DNA of 64,000 bases from Diadema setosum (lineage: Eukaryota > Echinodermata > Echinoidea > Diadematoida > Diadematidae). Shown here in pieces: positions 45,863 to 57,623 of the stretch (its first letter is position 1; each line of letters begins with the position of its first letter). A program made the translations under genes and the position numbers. The notes below the pieces were generated by a model, which had not been told where the DNA came from, did not search any database, and was given only the letters and a program-made list of their open reading frames with translations. The stretch covers positions 19,748,403 to 19,812,402 of the forward strand of contig NC_092688.1 in NCBI RefSeq assembly GCF_964275005.1, written 5' to 3'.

Positions 45863-47450
45863 AAGGTTTTCGATACCATTGATCACGAAAACCTTAACTG
45901 AATAATTATGCTATCCATGAAATTGCTGTCTCTTGGCTTAAAAATTATTCATCTAATAGGCGAAAATTTGATTTTATTTACAATTGTAATTAATCTTCAT
46001 ATATTATCCAATGTGGAACTCCTCAGGGATCCATACTTGCCCCGTATAAGTTTTGAAATCATACTATAATTTGAGCAACGTTTGTCTGTCTGTCTGTCTG
46101 TTTGTTCCTCTACTCCTCCCAGGTCCTTGGTCCGATCTCAATCAAACTTAGTGGGTGGATGCAGGTTGACCACGAAATTGCCTTTGAGGGGTTCATTTTT
46201 GACAAGGTCAAGGTCACTGGGGTCAAAGGTCGAATAACTTCTAATCTTCGTCAGCTGCAATTATCAAACACCCGATAGAGGGCGCTATGTAGGCCTACTT
46301 ATACGGGGATTCCCCCAGAAATATAATCAGACACCCGATAGAGGGCGCTATGTAGTGTAGTCCTACTCTTATGGGGATTCCCAGGTGTACGCCTACTTTA
46401 ATAGCTTCCAGCAAGTTTGGCCAAGATCGGACCAAGGAGTAGCGCAAAACAGTTATTTGACCTCCATTGACCCAGTGACCTTGACCATTTGTGGGGGAAT
46501 CCCCATAGAGGATATCTGGCACTCCACGGGTACATTGACTAGTATATGAATAATATCAATAGTCCAATTCTCAATGTTTGCTGATGATACCTAGCTCTAT
46601 TCTAGCCTCCCATGAAAATCTGAATCTCCCAGTTGACATATAAAATGTTGAATTAATCAAAATAGTGATATGTTCAAATGTAGCAAAAATGTCTTTAAAA
46701 ACTAGCAAAATTAGTGTTATGCAATTCTAAACTACAAACATTAAAGTACATCTGCCGTTCCGTTATGGGAAAAAATGATGGTTATAATCATTGCACAAAA
46801 TTCTTAGGCAATACACTTGTGACCAAATAACTTGGAATATAGTCAGCTACACCCAATGGTAAATGGAATAGGTATAATATATAATATATAATATATAAAA
46901 TAAAGCATTTATTGCTGCAAAATTTCTCATTATGCTCTATAACAGTTTAATCCAAACATTCATGAATTTTATAAGAAAAAATATGGGGAAAGAGTGGCAC
47001 ATCTAAATACAACCATAATTTCTTCTTTTACAGAAGAAGTTGTATTATATCTTCTTTCATAGCCCTATAGCCCCGCCAATATTAACGCTTTATATTACTA
47101 ATCAAAATTCCCATTAGTATAAGATAATATTCTACGAACTGTTCAAGTGCACAAAATGTATAGTTCGCCTTTATGTAGAAATTCGTTTCTATATGATATA
47201 AACTTCCAATCTTACCAGAGGGCCGACACGTACTCCAAATGATATTTATTTGAATAGTCCCAATATTTAATACCGTATAGGTCATAATAGTTATTCCCCT
47301 AGACATCATGAGCTAGGAATGTGAAATGCCATCTCGATTGTGTTTGAAGCTCCTTGATTATACAAAGCAATTGTCACTCCCAAACCCCTTCAAAAGAAAA
47401 TGAAAGATAAACTTATATGTCAATACCGTAAAGCGTTATAAAAGTCATTA
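45863..47450 (+). mobile_element. LINE 3: highly degraded reverse transcriptase copy
   Basis: The plus strand reads, with many breaks, FDTIDHENL, then CGTPQGSILAP near 46015 and, after an insertion, FADDT near 46577. The C-terminal thumb follows (ELFKCTKCIV near 47135; NDIYLNSPN near 47240; a NAISI block near 47320). It is an old LINE of the same broad CR1/L2/Jockey group as LINEs 1 and 2. Confidence 0.7.
46040..46545. mobile_element. (GTCT)n element nested in LINE 3, possibly HINE-like
   Basis: It separates the CGTPQGSILAP and FADDT parts of LINE 3. It has (GTCT)n at 46085-46106 and a GGTCCTTGGTCCGATCT block with inverted match AGATCGGACCAAGGAG. There are two direct copies of ACACCCGATAGAGGGCGCTA, and CTAG near the right end (about 46540). 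The (GTCY)n core and CTAG recall HINE elements, but a clear 3' hairpin is not seen. Confidence 0.5.
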
Positions 47451-48527
47451 AAAAGTACAAATTGTACTATAACTATAGTCAATAATATCAATGATAACTA
47501 CGATTAGTTTTGCGAGCCCAATAATAAACCAGAATATAGTACTGACCACATTATGATACGCTGTACTGTCCAACACTTACCTTTGGCAAATCGGAAAGCC
47601 TAATGACTAATATCATTCTTTCGTCTGATTTCATTAATAAACTTGCTCTTTATTCAAGTTTATTGAGGCCATCGTTCACCCCCCCCCCCCCTTCCCCACC
47701 CCAGCACCGATCCATATTTTCTCGTATTCCGCAGATTAACTGATGTTTATAATGCATTTTTCACTAGGCAGGTCAAATAACTTTGATTTTTTTTTTTTGA
47801 CAGCCCTGCGACAAGTTTTACTCTATTACACAAAGAAATAAAAATATTTTCAACAGTGTCATCATAGATATACGATTTGTTATTTTACATAATTTGCTTG
47901 GGGAAAAAAAATCGACCAGCGGTATATTATAACTTTCATGTAGGCCTATGTCTTTTAATGAATTATCGTATACTTCGCATATGCATTATGCATTTACAGT
48001 GTGTATTTTTTATCTTTATGATTATTGTGTTTTCTTTCGACTTTTGTATCATGAAAAAGTTGAAGAAATAAATTAACTGAACTCTGTTGAACTGAAGTCA
48101 ATGCTACAGTTTGTCATTTGCCAGTAGCTGTTTTTTTTTTCTTTGAAAATAGAATCGTACATGTAAAAATTCACTAATGGAAGCTGTCTAAAACGCAACA
48201 AATATCAAAATTAGTTTAACAAAGGTCAATATCATCGTGTTTGATGGGATATGATAAACTGTTAATCATCTAACATTTCAACCATCCTAATGGGAACAAT
48301 ATTCTTCTGGTTGTTTTTGCATGACTATGTTTATGACCACTGCACTTGTGCTCATTATGCAATTTCCTATTGAAACTTCAAAACAAAACACTGAGACTGC
48401 ACATACTCCCCATGCAAATGTACTCTCCGTTACGTCTCCTGCACCAACGAAAGCTGAAATGAAGTCGTCTACACTCATTGCAATGCATGCTGTAAAACGT
48501 GTCTCTTTCAGTATCCACAGCGCTAGT
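47451..48527. other. 3' flank of gene G
   Basis: No gene is seen. It contains a C-run near 47680 and T-runs near 47791 and 48130. Confidence 0.45.
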
Positions 48528-50512
48528 TTAGTCGGTCCACGGTGGCGAAGGCCTAGATATGGCGTACTCCTCAAAGATATAACAACAAAGGGAAAACGTA
48601 AGGAACGCCATCATTCCGTAGAGTTTGTGTGAGACGCACACGGCGTGCGGAATTGTGAGGGCGTATGTTATGGCGAAACCCACAGCTTGCCAGAGACGAT
48701 AGTTGGCGAAGGCGGGCTCCTGTGCGTCAGGGAACAGCACTCCAACTATTGCTGTCAAGCGGGGGAAACAGAAAAGAATGATCTACTTCATAATACAAGC
48801 ATCAGCATAAATTCATAAGCATCAGTACTGTGATGCCGCAATGAAACATTACAAGCTCACTATTGCTCAATAGATTGGATGCTGTCAATACATCCAGTCA
48901 TGGGAACAACGTGCATTATATTACTCGGCATTTGGTGTGTATATTGTATACATACGATTATATTCTGATATTGCATATACAGATGATGCTATTGATGATG
49001 ATGTCAAAAATGCAATGTAAAACCGTGTTCCCAAATGTCTCAATGATGTCAAAATTGCTCTTATGTGGCTTTGCCAATATCATCGCCTAACTGCTGTCAG
49101 GTACATGTTTATACATCCGGGTCACGAGTAATGTCGTCCTATTAAAGAAAAACAGACACCAGAGCGCTTCTTCAGTGAAAGTACGCATTGGGATGGAATC
49201 GATCTCACAAATTCTTTTTAAAGAGTTTCCATCCTACCAGCGTTAATATCGCGGTTCACTGCCATATTAAATCACGTGGTTCATCACTGCAAAACATGTG
49301 AGGCTGTAGAGTGCAAAGAGAAATAGATCTTTCTTTTTTCTTTTTTACCACAAGGAACGCTTCATCGTATCTATACAGTTGACATCGTTTAAGACGTCAT
49401 TAAAGGAGGCCGACTTACACTGTATCTGTGTTTGCCAAACGGCGTCTCCGATTCCCCATCCCACCGACAGCAAGATCAGCTGCCACATGGCCGAGGTGTG
49501 CGGGTTCCACACCTGAAAGACGATCATCAGAGCCAAATGGAGGATGCCGCCAAACATGAAGATGGCAATGCGACCAGTGTACTTCTCCAGCTGTCCGAAG
49601 ATGACCGACGCCAGAGCGTCGGCCACACCGAACCCGATCATGGCGTAGCCGACCATCCCCGGTCCCTTCGTGCAGCTCACGAACGACTGGGTGCATCATG
49701 GGAAATACAAGGAGAAATGAACAGACATATAACAAAATATATATAAAGAGTATTGATAGGTGCACAAAAACCCAAAGCAAACACAATGGGTTTTCTGCTC
49801 TTATCAAATGGTCATTTTCAGCAGTCAGTCTTTATCTAGTGGCAAGATAACACTGTATACTTCTACATTCCTATTTGACATTGATAGTTGTTTTTATTAA
49901 CTCAGAGTCTAAGGCTACGGCTAACAACTCCTGATGACACGCACGCTCCAACGTTACTTGGTTATATGAACAATGTCTTGAAATCTTCAGAGCTTAACCT
50001 TTTTCTTTTATTTGTCTTTTTCATACTATTACCCTGAATAAATTATGGTGTTATTTACCCAGGGACAGGGTGCTCTCACAAGGGGTCGCTGCCATTACTG
50101 TAAAGCAAGATATTTTTGCTGCATGAAAGTTTCGCGATCATGTAGCCGACGGCCTTTTTCGCGGCATAAGATTTTACGCGAATTGCATGCCACTGGCATT
50201 CAATGCATAATACTGTGTAAACGAGAACTTTCGCGAGCATTTCAATTTCGTGAGTCTTCGCTCTCGCGAAATTGAAATACAGGCGAACTATGAAGTGTTT
50301 CATACGTAAGGATTCGAGTACATTTTTTTTTTTCTGAAGATTTCTAACATTGACCAATAATCCTACTTTTGTATTCATAATGGCTGGTGTACACTTTAAT
50401 TTGACGTGCCATATTCTCATCATCAGTACTTATATGTCCAGCATGACAGCTCTTTCAGGTGGATGGCGCTCGTAAAATGCAGAGGTCAATACTTTTGCAC
50501 GGGGCATGAAAT

Positions 50513-50546
<34 letters not shown>

Positions 50547-53231
50547 TATATATATTATATACAGTACATATTCTTCCTTGCCTTCTTAAAAACCAAGGTA
50601 TCATCCGATATGTAAGAAAACTCATCCCTTGTCAATGTCCGGTTTCTGTGTGTGTGTGTGGGGGGGGGGGGAGGAGGAGTGTTGCTGTTTTGGTTTTACT
50701 TGATTTTGGTATACAATATATATATATATATATATAGGCGTACCTGTGTTTTGGTGCCTTGTCTGCTACCGGCGGTTTCACGCTGTCGCGATCCTCAGGC
50801 AGACTGACAAAGTGGTGTGTTTCTGTGCTCATGTGGCGTGGTGGATCGGTTTGACGCTTGGATGATTTTTCTTTTTCGGTGTCTGCATTTGGATATGAGC
50901 TCGGACCTTTTATTGAGTGCGTTTTTGTTTCGGATGATGATGGCCTTCTCATCGAGGCAGAGGTTGCACAGGCCGCTCCTTCTTAGAGTTAAGTTTGACT
51001 TTTTTTGGATGTCCCATGTCAGTGTGAAGTTTACGCGTTTTTCTTTCAGGCTCCAGATGTATTTTGAAAGTTGGGTTTCGTTTTTGTATTTCTCATTCTT
51101 GATGGATTTAACATGATTCCTATATCTGTCTTTGAAGGTACCCCCCGCCAGCCCGTAGTAGCACTTTTCCTCGTTGTCATGCTTGACGGTTGCCTTATAC
51201 ACAAGAGCCGTTTCCATGCATCTTCCTCTCATTGGGCATTGGTCTTTTTGGCGGCAGTTGCATTTGGGTTTGGGTTCGGTGTCACGTGACTTGGATTGTT
51301 TGATAACTCTTTGGTTGTGGGATTTTATGACTGCATCCATGTTTTTCATGCAGCTGTAACTCACTTTTACCGTATTCTTATTGAATATTGGGTTCAGCTT
51401 GTGCCCTTTGGGAAAATGTTTGTTGATGAGCTTCAGGAATCTACCCCCCACGTTTGTCTTGGTCGCTGCATTATAAGGTGGGTTGAACCATGTGATATTC
51501 CTGCTCCTGTTTTTCCTTTTTCTTCTCTTTTCCTCTTCACTCGGTTTGTAGTGCTTGATGTTTTTCTCGTAGCCGCTTTTTTTCAGGGCTTCGTTGTACA
51601 GTGGCGCTGCGTTGTGGAATATGTCTTCGTTTGAAGGTCCGAGCTCATATCCAAATGCAGACACCGAAAAAGAAAAATCATCCAAGCGTCAAACCGATCC
51701 ACCGCGCCACATGAGCACAGAAACACACCACTTTGTCAGTCTGCCTGAGGATCGCGACAGCGTGAAACCGCCGGTAGCAGACAAGGTACCAAAACACAGG
51801 TACGCCTAATATGCTCTGCTTTACAGCATTGAGCACTTTTCAATCCTCAACAAACTTCATATTCCCGACGGATATATACCAAACGGATATATATATATAT
51901 ATATTATATACAGTACATATTCTTCCTTGCCTTCTTAAAAACCAAGGTATCAACCGATATGTAAGAAAACTCATCCCTTGTCAATGTTCGGTTTCTGTGT
52001 GTGTGGGGGGGGGGGGGGGAGGAGGAGTGTTGCTGTTTTGGTTTTACTTGATTTTGGTTAACAATTTGACAATGAACATAATCGTATGGAACATATAGTT
52101 TTGAATTGATCAGGTGTGTTCAGAACCGATTGCAATGGCTATGCATTTTATAATTACATTATATGAGACACAATAGTAACGAAAGTCTTAACATACCTTC
52201 GTGAAATCTGCGCTAATGAAGGCTTGTTCAACTCCACTGTATGTCATAAGGGGTATGAGAAGAAACAAGTACGGAGACTTCATAATTTGAAACGTTGACG
52301 TCAGGTGGTCACAAACATGACCCCCGAGGGACTTTGTATCCCGCAACTTCATCCGTGGGAGTTTGTCCACGAGGAAAGTCAAAATAGCCACAGCCAGGAG
52401 ACCAATTCCTATGTAGATGGAGAGGAGAACGGACACCTGTTTGTCGGCCACCTCCCCTCCTCCTGCAGGAATGGTGAAATTGATGTTGCTGCCGCAGCTG
52501 TCGCGACCACAGTGATCCATCGTGACGCTCGTCGATGTGTCGTCCAGAACGAGCGAGGAGATGAGGTTACCCCACACCTGAGCCGACTGGAAGAAGCAGA
52601 AGAAGATGCCATTAAATCGATTGATGATGGTCTCTGGAACCGCGTCCGTGACATCTGCTAGTTGGATGGCGGAGGTTGTGATGTACGTACCCACTGCGGC
52701 CCAAAACGGCGATGCGGCAAGACCCAGTAACCCGGCGGCAGGAATGAGTGTGTACGCCACTGGGTAGAAATTCGCTGCCGAGTACAAGGCGTAGAAGAAA
52801 CAGCAAACCACGAGCGTCCACTTAACTTTCAGCAGCCACAAGATTAAAGGCGAAAGAAAGCTCGACACTATTACTCCTATGTAAATTGCACATAGTGAGG
52901 AAACACCGAGCCCAGAGCCATAGTTTAAACTACTCTGTAAATTTGCCAGTGCGCTGTAAGCACTAAACGTCAGCATAAATGCGACTGAGATAACGAAAAG
53001 GTTCTTCCAGTAGCGTAGCGGGCCGAAGAGTTGCGGGCCTAGTCGACTGCTGCTTGAACTCAACAATGTTCCCCCCTCGCTCGACGACCGCCCACTCGCG
53101 TACAGCAGAGATGTCCGTTCGTCGTTGGCCAACATGACGGAATCTCCGTTGTGTTTTCCGAATTCTTGGGGATGCCTGGTTTGAACGTGGTCATCTGGGG
53201 CAAAACCAACGGGCACCGGAGACGAAGACAT
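48528..53231 (-). CDS. UNC93A: UNC-93 homolog A-like membrane protein, gene G (3 exons)
   Basis: Exon 1 is 52197-53231 (345 codons, ends ADFTK, donor gtatgt). Exon 2 is 49419-49686 (268 nt, acceptor cccag, donor gtaagt). Exon 3 is 48528-48751 (acceptor gacag, TAA stop). The joined frame is 1527 nt and 508 residues. I chose the Met of MSSSPVPVG over an upstream in-frame Met at 53255 because it aligns with the paralogs. The tail carries the acidic dileucine DERTSLL, and the luminal loop is DHCGRDSCGSNINFT. Exon 3 differs most from the others (VSHKLYGMMAF, end PSPPWTD). Exon 1 is closest to gene A, apart from 116 bp identical to B. Intron 1 (2.5 kb) houses a Penelope-like fragment. Confidence 0.92.
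50045..50290. repeat. Repeat with TTTCGCGA words and a hairpin, intron 1 of G
   Basis: It contains several AACTTTCGCGA and TTTTCGCGGC words and a hairpin ATTTCAATTTCG / CGAAATTGAAAT at about 50238-50278. It is probably part of a degenerate mobile element of unknown type. Confidence 0.4.
50551..52058 (-). mobile_element. Penelope-like retroelement fragment with GIY-YIG domain
   Basis: A minus-strand open frame of 296 codons (50795-51685) encodes a basic, NITWFNPPYN-type linker, a cysteine cluster CNCRQKDQCPMRGRC and a GIY-YIG nuclease domain core (CYYGLAGGTFKDRYRNHVKS). This order is known from Penelope-like elements. The frame is framed by an inverted repeat of 173 bp (50737-50909 and 51634-51806) and by direct repeats of about 155 bp (50551-50710 and 51899-52058). 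Such mixed direct and inverted terminal repeats are typical of the family. No reverse transcriptase part is present, so this is an incomplete copy. The near-identity of the arms suggests it is fairly young. Confidence 0.7.
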
Positions 53232-54737
53232 AGTACACACACTGTTAAGAGTCAATAGTTAACCGTTTGCTATCAGCTTGAAATCACAGTTCGTCCCTTG
53301 AAAACTGTTGCACATCAGGCCATCAAACGATCAGGCAGATCCTACATAGCCAGACTTATTTGCAACAAGAACATGCACCCCGAGGCTGCACCATCTGGGA
53401 TTTTGTGTCAGTACGATACACCCGAGCAGACACCAAACGGGACTTAAAATAAAGGACGCAGAATATTGCTTCCAGCTACGTTACCGTTGTATCCGCAAAA
53501 GGGCAGCCATGCTCTCTCTCTTGATCTGAACAGAAGCCCTACTCTCGACTCTCGTACATGTGCATGCACCAGTTTCGAAAGGTTGCCTTCGCTTCCTGCT
53601 CGCTGTCCAAACTAAACGACCGAAGCTGTATCTATCTGATCTGTCTGCATACAACTGCGCACCGTTATGCCGTGGGTCAAGCGAGTATTGTACAGCCCAA
53701 TGAATGGTACTTTAACACATACGTTGTATTTACACTTCCTTATTTGTCTGATTTAAACACAGATTGAAGAGGTGGAGCTAATCCAATGTTTGTTGAAGGG
53801 GCCCTTCGAGCGAGCAAGATGGGATCGCCCCCGCTTCTTTGCAAAGGAGACCTCGCTCGCCAATACAGACTCGGTCAGGTGACTTGCTTGAGCATTGTCA
53901 TATGACTAGTCTGCGTGCCGTTACCTTAGCCTGGTTTCAAGTCTTTTTTTTTTTTTTTTTTTTCAAGCCAGTAGAATTGGCTTCTCACCTCAACTCAGCG
54001 TATGTAATATTTTCAATGATTCTAAACATTTCCAGCAATAAAAGGGACGCTGATTATTTTCCTCGTCTATTAGTTTTGTCACCGTCTTCAAACGTGTGGA
54101 GTCATTTATCTTTTTTTTTTCCAAACAAAGACACAAACACTAATAATCAATACTTCTGAGTTTTTTCGTATGTTTCCTTAGGTGATCGACGTGCGTTGCA
54201 TCTCCACTTCTATCTTATACAGGTGTCATTTTCAGGTTTATTATGCAGTACAATGACTAGCTATCTGAAAAACAATTGCAATATGGCAATCTGATGGGGG
54301 AAAAGCTGTACGAATAGGACCTAGATGATCTTTGGCCCATAGAGAGAAAATGATTATCACTATATAAATAGGCCTATTTAAATCTCGTTTTCTTCCCACA
54401 GTCATTATACATACTGACATAAGATATTGAAACCTTTGAGAACTCAAGATTTACAAACTTGCAGAAATAATAAAGATCATCAAACAAGACGTACAGCCCA
54501 GTCTCTGTCATTCATACTTTCTTTTAAGCGCATTATAATTTGCGTTGTTTTGACACACTTTCTAACTAGTTACATATCTTATAATGCAAAATAAATAAGA
54601 GAGAACACACACATTCTATCTATTACATTTATAAACATATCAGTATCTTGCATAGAGCTATTGTGGCTCAGAGGACAAAATAAAGTAACAGGACCTGTAT
54701 GTATATACATACACGTGATATATATATATATATATAT

Positions 54738-54791
<54 letters not shown>

Positions 54792-54954
54792 CCAGCAAAA
54801 CTTGCACGGGAGACGTGGCTGTGATGTTGATTGCCCTTCTTCAGAATCTGGTTTAGTCCATTGCTGTCACTATTATATAGGCGCAAGACAGTAGTCACTG
54901 GTCCAGACGTAGCTTCTTCTTTCTCTTTCCTTTATTTTGTTCTCAAGCTTATAT

Positions 54955-54997
<43 letters not shown>

Positions 54998-55341
54998 TCT
55001 ATTTATTTACCTGAAATTATACGCGCATGTAGGCCTATATTGGTTTTACGTAGCCGCTGGAAGCAATGGGTGCTTGTAAGCAAGTTGCCGCCGGGATCGA
55101 AGGCTTATTGAAAACCCTTTTGAAAGACTATGCCAAGGAGGACAAGTATCTTAAATGCCTATTAATAGCATAGGCGCACAACCACCCACTTCAGCCATGA
55201 CAGCCAGGGATCTCTTCATCTCGTGGTTGAGTGGTCTTCCCCACTGATCCATCAACAGCTCCTCAAAGTGTGTGTGTTTGCGTGTGCGTGTCTAGCTGGG
55301 CAATTATGCTGGGGGAGGGAGGGATAGAAAAATAGGGTAAT
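53232..55341. other. 5' flank of gene G and intergenic region with microsatellites
   Basis: No gene is seen. It has a T-run at 53944-53963 and (TA)n at 54718-54790 and 54957-54995. Frames over these tracts are artefacts. Confidence 0.6.
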
Positions 55342-55768
55342 GTTCGTTATTCCGAAGATTCGAAATAATTATTATCAATTATCATTCGATCATTCAAAAA
55401 TGACATAAGGGTCGTTATTCGGGAGGTTTCTTAAATTCGAAAATGAAAAGAAGGTGCGTACTAAGTTACTAACAAACCATCAGAATTATACGAACTTTTT
55501 TTTTTTCATTTTCGGATTTACGAACCTACTGAATAATGACCCTCATTTCATTTTCGGATTAACGAACCTACGGAGCAACGATTTTTTTTTCCATTATTTT
55601 CCGATTTTCGAACCTACCAAATAACGAACCTTATTTAATTTTTCGGACTAACGAACCTTAGGAACAACGAACTTTTTCTTTTCCATTTTTCTGATTTACG
55701 AACCTCTATGGAATAGGGACCATTATTTCATATTTGGATTACCGAAAATTCAAAATAACGAATTATTC
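55342..55768. mobile_element. Element built of TTCGGATTAACGAACCT repeats with inverted ends
   Basis: The left end GTTCGTTATTCCGAAGATTC and the reverse of the right end GAATAATTCGTTATTTTG are inverted. Between them, about seven units of the type TTTTCGGATTAACGAACCTA occur every 45-65 bp. No coding frame is seen. Confidence 0.55.
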
Positions 55769-55968
55769 AACGAAAAATAGGGATGCTGAAACTCAAATTG
55801 GAGGTGCAAAGCACGCCACCAGGCAGGGCCTGATTCTAGTTACCACCTCGATCAGTGCTATCATGATCTTAAAATGCTTTTTACAATGTACACAAAGATG
55901 TGCCGACGCCGACTATAAGAGAATTCATAATACCAGCAATCTCACTGGTCGAGAGCTATAAATGTTGA

Positions 55969-56966
55969 TTTTTTTTTTTTTTTTTTTTTTTTACTGGCCA
56001 CACGTTGACTCCGCGGCGAAAGCCACAGTAAACAATTGAAAAGTTACAAATAACGCGAATTGTTTATGGGGAAACGCTGAGTGACACTACAGGGGAAAAT
56101 GATAACAATTTTTTGTTGTTAATGATATTCAGTAAGATAATTATATACTCCTAAACAATAATAAGACACTCCTTGTAATCAATAGTGATGATGATGATGA
56201 TGATGATGATGATAGAATGACCACTATTATGATTGTTATCAAGTGACAAAACAATGCCTTCTTTGATGAAGGAAGACGATAAAACCCTTCATAGAGTGTG
56301 TATTAAACAATTTTGATTACTTTTCCATAATTCTGTATTATCTATAGGCCCGGAGATTAACAATGGAGAACGCACGTACTTAAAGCCTTCTTTTGCAGCC
56401 CCTCTATCCCCATCACTCTCTCACTTTTTTTTTTAAGATTGTTTATTCGAATTTCGTTTATTACCACAAAATTCACATTCACATTCACAAAAACAAAAAC
56501 AAAACATTATACAAAGACAAAATGCATCATACACAAACATTGTACAGAATGATATCAATCTTACATTATGTCTCATTTTTTGACAAAAAAAAAATCCGTT
56601 TTTTTCTTCTTTTTTAACACACACGCACGCACGCACACACAAACACACATACAAACACACACTCTCTTCCCCTTTCTCCCCTTTTCTTTCTGTCTTTCAC
56701 TAATGAACTGGATAGACATGCCGAGTGTTGTTGCCTTACTACGAGCATTATGGGCTTGCATTTGAGAGGGCATTATAGCTGATGTGGTATGAACAACAAA
56801 CGCACGGAATCCAGAAGCTGACTCGCCCCGTCAGCGTGATGCGACGAACCGCCACAAAAAACGGAACGCCAAAGAGCAACATCTAACACGCGCTTGCGTC
56901 CACCCGCCGAGTGCCTGCAGCTAGCAAGGAGTATTTTCGATACCATTCCGACATTCCCCGGGCGAG
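55969..56966 (+). promoter_or_regulatory. 5' flank of the secreted six-cysteine protein gene
   Basis: It contains a T-run (55969-55992), (GAT)n at 56187-56212 and a (AC)n-like tract at 56618-56662. The last 150 bp before the start codon are richer in GC and CG than the surroundings, as expected near a transcription start. No clear TATA box is seen. Confidence 0.4.
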
Positions 56967-57582
56967 ATGGCGGGTGCGGTCAGGACAGGTGGTAGCCCAT
57001 TACCGGGCCCATCACTAACTAGCACTAAGACGCTGATTATAATCTTCAGTCTCTTTGTCGTACTTGATTCAAATCTCGGTAGGTATATACAATGATGGTA
57101 AGGATGTTTTCTATCGTACTATATATATCATTATCATGCCAAGTCCTTGATATCATATTATACTTAAATTAATAATTCTGTATTTTCATCAGTTGGCTTG
57201 TGTGCAAGTGCAATCATAAAATCAATAATACATGAACTTTGTCAATGAGCACGTCAAGGGAGCTAGATAAGTGGTTTTCCTTTACAAGCTCTCCCACGCT
57301 TTTGATTTCGCTGTCTCACACCAGGCTATGTAGTCTTGTTATTTTCAATCATGATTTTCAAACCTTTTCGAATAAGAGTTTATTTGGTAATTATCAGATT
57401 ATCAAAATGTAATGTCCTTATTTTTCGGCATTTGCCGCTAATGAACCTTAAGATTAAAAACAAACAAACAAAGCAAAATTATTAGATTATATAATATAGA
57501 AAATAGCAAAGTACGCAAACACACACACAACTACGTTGGGCTGAAAAAAAAAAACGAAAAAAAAAAATAACGGGAAAGAGCC

Positions 57583-57623
<41 letters not shown>

